Shown here: positions 22,953-30,460 of the stretch, in pieces
Layout of the letters: each line of letters opens with the position of its first letter
Position numbering within the stretch: the stretch's first letter is position 1
From: Spirochaetaceae bacterium
GTDB taxonomy: Bacteria > Spirochaetota > Spirochaetia > SZUA-6 > Bin103
Direction of reading: 5' to 3'
DNA length: 64,000 bases
NCBI GenBank assembly: GCA_028821475.1
Contig: JAPPGB010000032.1
Location: 1-64,000 of the forward strand
Notes under the pieces: generated by a model
Databases searched by the model: none
The model's input: only the letters and a program-made list of their open reading frames with translations
Told to the model about the DNA's origin: nothing
Program-made: the position numbers and the translations under genes

Positions 22953-24953
22953 TTACTTGAAGTAGAGCTGCTCCGCCTCGATGTTCAGGTCGCCCCACCA
23001 GGCGGCGCTGCCGAAGTAGCCCTTGGGCACGTTGACCAGGTTGGACTTGGCGATTACCAAGTGCGGCTGCCCGCCGACGATGCCCTGCATCAGCAGGTTG
23101 TCGAAGTGGTAGCCATAGATCTTGCGCGTCACCTCGAGGTACTCGGGCGAGCCGAGCACCGTCTGCTGCAGCTCCTCGCCCCACTGGAAGAGCTGCTTGA
23201 ACTCGTCGGGCGGTTCCTCGCCCGGCAGCACGCCGCCCTCGTAGTCGCTGAGGCTGCGCGTGCCTTCCTCCACCTGGATCCAGGCCATCAGCCAGTCGCC
23301 CCACAACGGCGCCCAGTGCAGGTCGTGGGAGCCATGCACCCACGCCTCGCGGTCGATCATGTACTGGCGCGCCTCGGAGGGAAAGCCCCAGGTGCCGACG
23401 TTGACCTCCAGCAGGTTGCCGTCCCGGCGCTGACCGTGCAGGGCGTTGTCGGACAGCTTGATCTCCGTCAGCAGCCCGACCGCGCGCCAGTACTCCCGGA
23501 TCAGCTCGATCGACTTGCCGGTGGCGCTGTGCTCGCCCTGGATGCGGCCTTCGATGGTGATCGTGAATTGCTCGCCGTTATCGCCGAGCCGCCAGCCGTC
23601 GCCGTCGCGCTGGTCCAGGCCGACCGCGTCGAGCAGCCGGTTGGCCTCGTCCACGTCGTAGGCGTCCATCGGGTTGTTGCTCCACTCCGGCGGCGAGAAG
23701 GTTGCCCGCGACACCGGGAACACCATCGGCTCGCCGAGCCCGAAGTACACGCTGTCGAGCACCTCGTCCGCGTTGATCGCCAGCGACATCGCCTGCCGGA
23801 AGCGCAGGTCGCGGAAGATGTGTCCCTTCTCTTCGTGGGTCTGGTTGAACGCGAATGCGATCGGGATGTGGTTGACCGGCACCTCGCGCAGGTCGTAGCC
23901 GCCGTCGGCCTCGTTCTCCTTGTAGAGGGCGTAGTTGTCGCTGGTGGCGTTGACGAAGTCGTAGTCCACCTCACCGGCGATGATCTTGAGCTGGATGGTC
24001 TCCATGTCGGCGATGCCGGCGATGATGCGGTCGAGGTAGGGGAGCTGCTGGCCGAGCTCGTCCACCTTGTAGAAGTAGGGGTTGCGCTCATGCACCTTGG
24101 TGGTGTCGGTGACCTCGATCAGCTTCCACGGCTGCATGGTGGGGCGCGGCTCGTTGTCGTCGATCAGGTGGCGGAACCCGTTCTGGTATTCCCAGTCGTG
24201 GGCGTTGAAGGCCAGGTTCCAGCTATCGTAGCCGAGCTCCTTGGCCAGGGCGTCGGCGTCCGGGTTGTACTTGATGTGGAACTTCTCCATGTAGTGCTTG
24301 GGCAGGTAGCTGTGCCAGTCGCCGCCGGCCGGCTCGCCCATCTTGGCCAGCATCACCGGGTAGGGCACGTCGGTCTCCAGGCGCACGTTGTAGTCGTCGA
24401 TCTTGATGGCGCGCCGCACCTTGTTCATCCAGAACGCCTGTGTGCCGCTGCCGACCCGCGAGTCGAAGTGCCAGTCCTCGTACGCGAACACGATGTCGTC
24501 GGCGGTGAACGGCGTGCCGTCCGACCACTGCGCACCCTCGCGCAGGGTAATGGTGAGGCTCAGGAAGTCGTCCGCGAGATCGAAGCTCTTGGCCAGGTTG
24601 GGCACCACCGTGGTGTCGGCCCGGATGTAGGCCAGGTAGCTGCCGCGCTCGGTCTCCTCCTGCAGCGTGTTCCACGGCTCGGTGCTGTTCACGAACACGT
24701 AGATGGTGTCGCCGTAGGTGCCGACCGAATCGATCGGCTCCATCACCGGCGGTTCTATCGGCAGGCGCTCGGCCACCGGCGGCAGTTCTCCCGCTGCCAC
24801 CATCGCCGCGAGCATCGGCGCTTCCGAGTATTCGCCGCTGGCGACGGCGGCCATCGTGGACGACTCGGCGGATCCACTGTCGGACTCACCGCCGGCAAAG
24901 GCGCCTGCACTGACCATCAGGAGTGCAAGCCCCGTGGCAAACAACTTGTACAT
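22953..24953 (-). CDS. Peptide-type ABC transporter substrate-binding protein
   Basis: The 666-residue protein is a long family-5 binding protein: signal peptide (LALLMVSAGAFAGGES), then an acidic linker and the domain with WSDGTPFTADDIVFAYEDWH near residue 165, YKVDELGQQLPYLDRIIAGI and DLRFRQAMSLAINADEVLDS near 390. Such long members often bind larger or unusual ligands. GGAG precedes the ATG at a normal distance. It is only distantly related to the binding protein at 4031. The operon has two permeases and no ATPase. Confidence 0.92.
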   Translation of the reverse strand: MYKLFATGLALLMVSAGAFAGGESDSGSAESSTMAAVASGEYSEAPMLAAMVAAGELPPVAERLPIEPPVMEPIDSVGTYGDTIYVFVNSTEPWNTLQEETERGSYLAYIRADTTVVPNLAKSFDLADDFLSLTITLREGAQWSDGTPFTADDIVFAYEDWHFDSRVGSGTQAFWMNKVRRAIKIDDYNVRLETDVPYPVMLAKMGEPAGGDWHSYLPKHYMEKFHIKYNPDADALAKELGYDSWNLAFNAHDWEYQNGFRHLIDDNEPRPTMQPWKLIEVTDTTKVHERNPYFYKVDELGQQLPYLDRIIAGIADMETIQLKIIAGEVDYDFVNATSDNYALYKENEADGGYDLREVPVNHIPIAFAFNQTHEEKGHIFRDLRFRQAMSLAINADEVLDSVYFGLGEPMVFPVSRATFSPPEWSNNPMDAYDVDEANRLLDAVGLDQRDGDGWRLGDNGEQFTITIEGRIQGEHSATGKSIELIREYWRAVGLLTEIKLSDNALHGQRRDGNLLEVNVGTWGFPSEARQYMIDREAWVHGSHDLHWAPLWGDWLMAWIQVEEGTRSLSDYEGGVLPGEEPPDEFKQLFQWGEELQQTVLGSPEYLEVTRKIYGYHFDNLLMQGIVGGQPHLVIAKSNLVNVPKGYFGSAAWWGDLNIEAEQLYFK

Positions 24954-25070
24954 AGGGTCTCCTTGTAGGTGGAGCCGGCACGGCTCCCGTTGAGGCTCGG
25001 TTGGAACGAAAACGAGCCCATATTTGGCTTGAGTATAAGCGTGCGCGGCGGAATCGGTCTACCGTACCAG

Positions 25071-25098
25071 GCGTTGAGGCGTTGAGGCGTTGAGGCGT
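25071..25098. repeat. 8-base tandem repeat (GCGTTGAG, three and a half copies)
   Basis: Three full copies and a partial copy of GCGTTGAG sit between a PhyH gene and the binding-protein gene. It is a short slippage-prone tract with no other feature attached. Confidence 0.8.
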
Positions 25099-25127
25099 GG
25101 TGGCAGCGTTGTGGCTCGGGCGGGTCC

Positions 25128-25994
25128 TTACCAGGCCCGTTCGCGGCGCTGGCGGCTGTGCTGCCAGGCGTGTTCGACCTGTTCCCAGGTCGCGGCGCGG
25201 CGCGGGTCGCGCCGGCTGCGGGCGGTGAACGCCATGTCGGCGTGCCACAGGTGGGCCATCGGCGTGCCGGCCGGGCTGTAGCGGAAGTCGATCGACCAGC
25301 GCACCATGTCGGCCCGGTTCACGGTGGAGCGGTGGAACACCAGGTTGTCGAACAGCACGAAGTCGCCGGGGCTCATGGCGACGGTGTCGATCGATGCGCC
25401 CGCGGCGGGGTCGAAGGCGGTGGTGCGAAACGACCCGTCCGAGGTGTCGTGATCCTGGATGCCCATCTTCTGGCTGCCGGGGATGAACTGCAGGGTGCCG
25501 TTGTCCGCATTCACCTCCACCAGCGGCATCCACAGCGTGAGCAGCGGGTGGTCTGCCGTGTCCGGCATGTAGCCGCTGTCCTGGTGCCACGGCAGGGTGG
25601 TCTCCTGCTCGTCGGGGAGTTTCGGGCGCACCCAAAAGTCGCCGTTGAACTGGATCTCCGGGCCGATCAGCTCGTTCACCGCGTCCAGGATCGCCGGCTC
25701 CACCCACAGGTCGTACAGCGCCCTGCTGAACACCCGGCTGTGCCAGCCGACCTGCCCGAACCGCTGCCTGCCGCCATGCTGGCGCCACACGTGGTACCAG
25801 CGCCGCTCGAACGGCTGGTCCTCGGCGAGGTCGCCGATCTCGCCCGCCGCCCGCATGGTGCGAGACTCGGTGTCCACGATGTCGTCGATGACGGCGGCCA
25901 TCGCTTCGATGCGTGCCGCCGGAATGCGGCCGCGCACATGCAGGTAGCCCTGCCGGGAAAAGGTGTCTCGGTCTGCGGAGGTCAAGGCGGGCAC
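25128..25994 (-). CDS. Phytanoyl-CoA dioxygenase-like (PhyH) oxygenase
   Basis: The 288-residue protein is a Fe(II)/2-oxoglutarate oxygenase of the PhyH family. The metal ligands are in TTLPWHQDSGYMPDT (His-x-Asp, about residue 137) and in VFHRSTVNRADMVRWSIDFR, where the distal His and the 2-oxoglutarate-binding Arg lie. GTG 25994 is chosen because GAGGAG stands six bases upstream; the upstream in-frame ATGs have no such site. It lies between the YjfK-like gene (99 bases upstream) and the binding-protein gene (174 bases downstream), all read leftwards, so it may act on the imported compound. The substrate is unknown. Confidence 0.88.
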   Translation of the reverse strand: MPALTSADRDTFSRQGYLHVRGRIPAARIEAMAAVIDDIVDTESRTMRAAGEIGDLAEDQPFERRWYHVWRQHGGRQRFGQVGWHSRVFSRALYDLWVEPAILDAVNELIGPEIQFNGDFWVRPKLPDEQETTLPWHQDSGYMPDTADHPLLTLWMPLVEVNADNGTLQFIPGSQKMGIQDHDTSDGSFRTTAFDPAAGASIDTVAMSPGDFVLFDNLVFHRSTVNRADMVRWSIDFRYSPAGTPMAHLWHADMAFTARSRRDPRRAATWEQVEHAWQHSRQRRERAW

Positions 25995-26093
25995 GGCGGC
26001 TCCTCGGGAAGTGATGGCAACGGCTACCAGCACCGTTACGGTCATGTCAAGCTCGCACCCCGGAGTGGTCGCGCGCGCCGGCATCGGCGGCCG

Positions 26094-26822
26094 TCAGGCG
26101 GGGTAGATGTCCATCTGGGTGAGGTCGAGGGGGCTGCCGAGCAGCAGGGTGACGAAGCCGCCGTCGGGGACCGGCTCGCCGTCGGCGTCGAGGCCGCCCT
26201 CCTCCAGCACCAGCATAAGCGGGTTGCTGGCCGGCTGCTCGGTGCGGTATTCCATCACCAGCGCGGGCACCTGCATGCGGGCGCGTTCGTCGCGGTAGTC
26301 GCCGTACAGCGGGCCGCTTTGGATGGCGCGGAAGTCGAGTTGTTTTTCCTCGCCGCCGTCCTGGATCGGCGGTACGTCGGGGTGGGGCGCGAACTCCAGG
26401 TCGTATGGGACGAAGGAGTCGGGGTTGGGAGGCTCCAGGAACAGCCAGGCGAAGCCATGGTCGATCAGCGCGCCCCGCGACCCGGGCTGAAAGCCGTCGG
26501 GGCGATAGTAGACGCGCAACTCGACGTGCTCGCCGGTGAGCACGGCGGCCAGGACGTACGTGGTTTCGGCGTCGGTGATGTCGAACAGCAGGTACTCGGC
26601 CAGCACGCCGCCGGCGGGGCTGCGGAACTGGTAGTGGCGCTTGCCGGTTACCTCGTAGTTGATACCGCCGGCGGTGACGTTGCCGGCCTGGTCGGCCTCC
26701 TGGAGCGCCTGGAAGTCGCGCAGCGCCACCGAGCTGCCGGTCGGCAGCCGGCGCCAGAACTCCGGCTGATCCTGGTGGTACTGCGCCGCCGGCTGCTCGC
26801 GCCGGCGGCGCTTCCAGAACAT
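26094..26822 (-). CDS. YjfK-like (DUF2491 or DUF4178 type) soluble protein
   Basis: The 242-residue protein has no signal peptide or membrane helix. It starts MFWKRRRREQP and has GGINYEVTGKRHYQFRSPAG, EYLLFDITDAETTYVLAAVL and ends GGFVTLLLGSPLDLTQMDIY. This resembles the soluble protein encoded next to DUF350 genes in the E. coli yjf cluster. I cannot decide between DUF2491 and DUF4178 by eye. It is the last of a three-gene operon with a membrane protein and a DUF350 protein, 19 bases after its neighbour. Confidence 0.6.
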   Translation of the reverse strand: MFWKRRRREQPAAQYHQDQPEFWRRLPTGSSVALRDFQALQEADQAGNVTAGGINYEVTGKRHYQFRSPAGGVLAEYLLFDITDAETTYVLAAVLTGEHVELRVYYRPDGFQPGSRGALIDHGFAWLFLEPPNPDSFVPYDLEFAPHPDVPPIQDGGEEKQLDFRAIQSGPLYGDYRDERARMQVPALVMEYRTEQPASNPLMLVLEEGGLDADGEPVPDGGFVTLLLGSPLDLTQMDIYPA

Positions 26823-26841
26823 CGTGCGCGCCCGCGCCGGG

Positions 26842-27570
26842 CTAGTAGCGGCGCGAGCCGGCGCGCATCACGAAGAACACCGCCAGGATGATGGCGATCA
26901 CCATCAGCCCGGTCCAGAAACCGGATGACCGCCCGCCTACGTAGGCGCCCGGCGGCGGGCCGTAGTAGTAGTGGTTGTTGGACATGAGCAGGCTGAGCAT
27001 GGCGGCGTCGGCCATCGCGCTGTACAGCACCCAGGTGCCGAGGCCGGGGTGCAGGTAGCCGTAGCCGCCGAGGCCCGCGTTGTAGGTCACGTTCACGTTG
27101 CGCCCATCGACGCGGGTGGACTGCGGAATGTGCGCGGGGCGGCTGGTCGGCTGGCTGGCGTAGCGCGACGGGTACTGGCTGGCGTTGCGGCTGACGAACG
27201 CCTGCTCCGCCTGCTGCCGGCTCTGAAAGGTGGTGCCGTTGGCGCGCGCGCGCTGGTAGCTGGACTGGCTTACGCCGCGCGTGTTGGCGCGCGCCGTGCT
27301 GCCGCGGGTGCCGGACAGCGACTGGCGGGTGGTGGTGCCGGTGCGCTGCCGCGTCGAGCCCCAGGAGCTGACCGAGCGGCGCGACGAGAAGCCGCTTGAC
27401 GAGAAGCCGCGGCTGCTGAACGAGCGCCCGCCGGAGAAGCCGCCGCGGCGGGCGAAGGCGTCGTCGGCGACCATCAGCAGGGTCAGCGCGATCGCCCCGG
27501 CCGCGAGGATGCGGCGGCGCGCCAGGGAGCCGCGCGACCGGCGCGCGGGCGGGCGTTGCGGAGTGGTCAT
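26842..27570 (-). CDS. Membrane protein with Ser/Arg/Gly-rich N-terminal region
   Basis: The 242-residue protein has a signal-like N-terminus (RRRILAAGAIALTLLMVADD) followed by FARRGGFSGGRSFSSRGFSS and a long low-complexity Ser/Arg stretch. It then has a Tyr/Gln-rich segment (FVSRNASQYPSRYASQPTS) and a C-terminal membrane helix GFWTGLMVIAIILAVFFVM. ATG 27570 overlaps the stop of the DUF350 gene by four bases. I do not recognise a family; proteins of this composition occur beside DUF350 genes. Confidence 0.65.
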   Translation of the reverse strand: MTTPQRPPARRSRGSLARRRILAAGAIALTLLMVADDAFARRGGFSGGRSFSSRGFSSSGFSSRRSVSSWGSTRQRTGTTTRQSLSGTRGSTARANTRGVSQSSYQRARANGTTFQSRQQAEQAFVSRNASQYPSRYASQPTSRPAHIPQSTRVDGRNVNVTYNAGLGGYGYLHPGLGTWVLYSAMADAAMLSLLMSNNHYYYGPPPGAYVGGRSSGFWTGLMVIAIILAVFFVMRAGSRRY

Positions 27571-28484
27571 TGCACTTCTCCCGTAACGGCGGCACCTGCG
27601 CCGGCGGCCAGGCCGGGGTTGGCGGCGGTGCTGAACAGGATGGCGATCACCAGAAAGGCGGCCGCGGCGATCACCGCCGCCGCGGTGTTCTTGTGCTCGG
27701 CGACCTCCTGCGACAGCACGCCGTGCGGCAGGAACACCTTGTCGGCGATGACCCGTCCGATCAGCAGCAGCAGCAGGCCGCTGCCGGCGATCACGGCGGT
27801 GATCAGCAGCTCGCGGCCGAGGTCGCTGCCGGCGCCCGTGAGGGCGGTGCGGACGATCAGCCCCTGGGCGACCAGGAACGAGCCGAAGCTGATGCCCACC
27901 GCCGGGTTGGCGTCGTCCTCGATGCTCTTGTGCACGTCGTAGCGGGTGATCGCCTGGAACACCAGGCCGTCGATGATCAGGATCAGTTGCCCGGCGGCCC
28001 AGTAGATCATCACGTCGCGCATCAGCAGCATCAGGCTGCCGCTGGTGCCGGACAGCACGCCGGACAGCATCAGCCCGGTGGCAATGCTCATGCCGCCCAC
28101 CACGTAGCCGGTGCCGACGTTCTTCTCGTCGCCGATCTCGGTGCTCACCTTGAACGTGAACAGCACGAAGCGGTCGTTGATCATCATGCTCATGCGCAGC
28201 AGCATGATGGCCATCGCCCCGGTGATCACGATGCCCGCCAGTTCGCCGAGCAGGTCGCTGGTGGTGCCGAGCAGCGTGGCGGAGATGGCGAACGCCAGTC
28301 CGACCAGGTAGCCGCCGAAGCTCACCGCCACGGCGTTGTTGCGCTCGGTGGTCAGGTGGCGGTCGATGTCGTAGCGCGTGGTGAGGTTGTAGAACAGCTT
28401 GCCGAGGAACACCAGCACGATGCCGGCGCCGAAGTAGGGCAGTTTCTCGACCACGAACTCGAGCGTAGTGGTCAGGGCATCCAT
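27567..28484 (-). CDS. DUF350 membrane protein with two DUF350 domains (YjfL-like)
   Basis: The 305-residue protein has about eight membrane helices in two similar halves. Each half follows the DUF350 pattern: NNAVAVSFGGYLVGLAFAIS near residue 50 and ANPAVGISFGSFLVAQGLIV near 195. Each precedes a helix pair with RMSMMINDRF or GRVIADKVFLP. DUF350 proteins are often encoded with PspA/YjfK-type genes and are suspected to act in membrane stress; the function is unproven. ATG 28484 is the family start, 53 bases after a TATATT element. Confidence 0.82.
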   Translation of the reverse strand: MDALTTTLEFVVEKLPYFGAGIVLVFLGKLFYNLTTRYDIDRHLTTERNNAVAVSFGGYLVGLAFAISATLLGTTSDLLGELAGIVITGAMAIMLLRMSMMINDRFVLFTFKVSTEIGDEKNVGTGYVVGGMSIATGLMLSGVLSGTSGSLMLLMRDVMIYWAAGQLILIIDGLVFQAITRYDVHKSIEDDANPAVGISFGSFLVAQGLIVRTALTGAGSDLGRELLITAVIAGSGLLLLLIGRVIADKVFLPHGVLSQEVAEHKNTAAAVIAAAAFLVIAILFSTAANPGLAAGAGAAVTGEVQ

Positions 28485-28536
28485 GGGCCACTCCTTGACG
28501 GGCGGCGATTCGGCACCGCGTGCAGCCGTCCCCGCT

Positions 28537-28542
28537 AATATA
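28537..28542 (-). promoter_or_regulatory. -10 element candidate for the DUF350 operon
   Basis: TATATT on the minus strand lies 53 bases before the DUF350 start in an otherwise GC-rich divergent region. No clear -35 element accompanies it, so the call is weak. Confidence 0.35.
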
Positions 28543-28630
28543 TCGTTCGAGTTTCGCGCGCGCCAGTGTCCGCTGTCGCGGCGGCTCCGAAGCCGCCGGC
28601 CGGTATACGGCGGCCGCGCGGCGGTGCACA

Positions 28631-29533
28631 ATGGCGGCCATGACCCGATATCGGCGCGTGCGCGAGCGCACGTACGAAGTGCTCGAGAAGGCCGCGCAGG
28701 GCGACCGGCTGTCGCAGGTGGTCGACATCACCATCATCGCCGTGATTCTCGCCAACGGCGCCGCGATAGTGCTGGAATCGTTCGACGGGTTGTACGACCG
28801 TTTCGCAGGCTGGTTCTTCGCGCTCGAGCTGGTATCGGTGGCGCTGTTCACGGTGGAACTGGCGCTGCGCCTGTGGACCTGCGACCTGCGGCGGCCGGGG
28901 CGGTCGTGGCCGGCTGCGGTGGTGCTCTTTCTGGTCTCGCCGATCGGCATCATCGACCTGCTCGCCATCCTGCCGTTCTACCTGCCGTTCCTGATCCCGG
29001 TCGACCTGCGGGTGGTGCGCGTGCTGCGCCTGGTGCGCTTCCTGCGGCTGCTGAAGCTGACCCGTTACACGCGCTCGGTGGCGACCATGGCCGCGGTGGT
29101 GCGCGAACGGCGCCACGAGCTGATGGTGGCGGTATTCCTCACCGCGATTCTGCTGGTGGTGGCTTCCACGCTGATGTACTACCTGGAGTCGAAGGTCCAG
29201 CCGGAGGCGTTCCCGAACATCGTCGCCTCGTTGTGGTGGGCGGTGGCCACGCTCACTACGATCGGCTACGGCGACGTGTTCCCGGTCACCGGTCTGGGCC
29301 GCCTGCTCAGCGGCATCATCGCCGTGCTCGGCATCGGCCTGGTGGCCCTGCCCACCGCGATCATCAGTTCCGGTTTCGTCGAGGCGCTGGCCCGCAACAA
29401 GCAGGAGGAGGGTGATGAGAAGGCGTCCGACACCGACACCGGCTCCGGTGCCGTGCGCGTGTGCCCGCACTGCGGCAAACCGCTCGACGCCGCCGGCACA
29501 GCGGGCCATGCGATGGAGGAGGGTTGGCGATGA
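28631..29533 (+). CDS. Voltage-gated potassium channel (Kv type)
   Basis: The 300-residue protein has six membrane helices. The S4 voltage sensor is DLRVVRVLRLVRFLRLLKL with Arg at every third position (about residues 127-145), and the pore filter is TTIGYGD near residue 209, before S6. A C-terminal tail ends VCPHCGKPLD, a lone zinc-knuckle-like CxxC that probably does not form a full zinc site. ATG 28631 or ATG 28640 could be the start. It is divergent from the DUF350 operon and overlaps the next gene by four bases. Potassium efflux controlling membrane potential is the family role. Confidence 0.9.
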   Translation: MAAMTRYRRVRERTYEVLEKAAQGDRLSQVVDITIIAVILANGAAIVLESFDGLYDRFAGWFFALELVSVALFTVELALRLWTCDLRRPGRSWPAAVVLFLVSPIGIIDLLAILPFYLPFLIPVDLRVVRVLRLVRFLRLLKLTRYTRSVATMAAVVRERRHELMVAVFLTAILLVVASTLMYYLESKVQPEAFPNIVASLWWAVATLTTIGYGDVFPVTGLGRLLSGIIAVLGIGLVALPTAIISSGFVEALARNKQEEGDEKASDTDTGSGAVRVCPHCGKPLDAAGTAGHAMEEGWR

Positions 29534-30390
29534 AGCTCGTCGTGTTCGGGGGCTCGGGGAGGATCGGGCGTCACGTGGTGGGGGAACTGATCGCCCACGG
29601 CCATACCGTGATCAACGCCGACCGGTCGCCGCCGCCGCACGTCACCTGGCTGTATGACCAGGCTGGCGCGGAGCTGTACGTGCACACGGACCTGTCGCGG
29701 CTGGGCGACGTGGTATCGGTGCTGCGCGGCGCCGATGGCCTGGTTCAACTCGCGGCGATTCCCAACCCCACCGGCCACGTGGCCGCCGAGGTGTTCCACA
29801 CCAACATGGTGACCGACTTCAACGTGCTGGAGGCGGCCGACCTGCTCGGCATACCGAAGCTGGTGATGTCGTCGTCGATCAACGCGCTCGGCGCTTCCTT
29901 CAACGGCGGCGTGGTGGCGCCGCGCTACTTTCCCATCGACGAGGAGCACGAAACGCGCTGCGAGGAGATCTACTCCACCACCAAGTGGCTGGGCGAGGAA
30001 TTGGCCGCCGCCTACGGGCGCCGGCGCGAGGTGCAGATCGCCAGCCTGCGCTACACCTGGGTGATGGACGAGGCGATCCGGGAGCGGACGCGGGCCGGCG
30101 GCGATCCGCTGGCGCAGCAGGAGCGCGGCGCCAAGGGGTTGTGGTCGTGGATCGACATCCGCGACGTGGCCGGCGCCTGCCGGCTGGCGCTGGAGGCTTC
30201 CTGGCGCGGCCACGAGCGGTTCTGGATCAACGCCGCCGACACCATCCTGGACCTGCGCACGACCGACGCGCTGGCCAGGTGGTACCCGGGCGTGCCGTTG
30301 AAGGCGGCGCTGGACGGCCACGCCGCCGTGCTGAGCATCGCCAAGGCGCGCCGCCTGCTCGGCTGGCAACCCGCCCACTCCTGGCACTGA
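29530..30390 (+). CDS. NAD(P)-dependent epimerase/dehydratase (extended SDR)
   Basis: The 286-residue protein begins MKLVVFGGSGRIGRHVVGEL, a Rossmann dinucleotide-binding loop, and has the catalytic Ser region MSSSINALG and the YSTTKWLGE motif (Tyr-x3-Lys) near residue 155. It belongs to the atypical SDR epimerases acting on sugar nucleotides or related carbonyls; the substrate is unknown. Its ATG overlaps the stop of the K+ channel gene, so the two are translationally coupled although their functions are not obviously linked. The end at WQPAHSWH is typical. Confidence 0.85.
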   Translation: MKLVVFGGSGRIGRHVVGELIAHGHTVINADRSPPPHVTWLYDQAGAELYVHTDLSRLGDVVSVLRGADGLVQLAAIPNPTGHVAAEVFHTNMVTDFNVLEAADLLGIPKLVMSSSINALGASFNGGVVAPRYFPIDEEHETRCEEIYSTTKWLGEELAAAYGRRREVQIASLRYTWVMDEAIRERTRAGGDPLAQQERGAKGLWSWIDIRDVAGACRLALEASWRGHERFWINAADTILDLRTTDALARWYPGVPLKAALDGHAAVLSIAKARRLLGWQPAHSWH

Positions 30391-30460
30391 CGCGCCGTTT
30401 CAGGTCGGCGCGCCGCGCCGGCGGAACGGGCGCCGCCGGGCGGGGGTCGCCGGCGGACCG

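Noticed and set aside
22863-24968. A 701-codon plus-strand frame opposite the ABC binding protein
   Set aside because: It is antisense to a clear binding protein with signal peptide and shows only Val/His/Gln-rich shadow composition.
28631-29533. C-terminal CPHCG of the K+ channel as a zinc finger
   Set aside because: Only one Cys pair is present, so a zinc ribbon cannot be completed within the protein.
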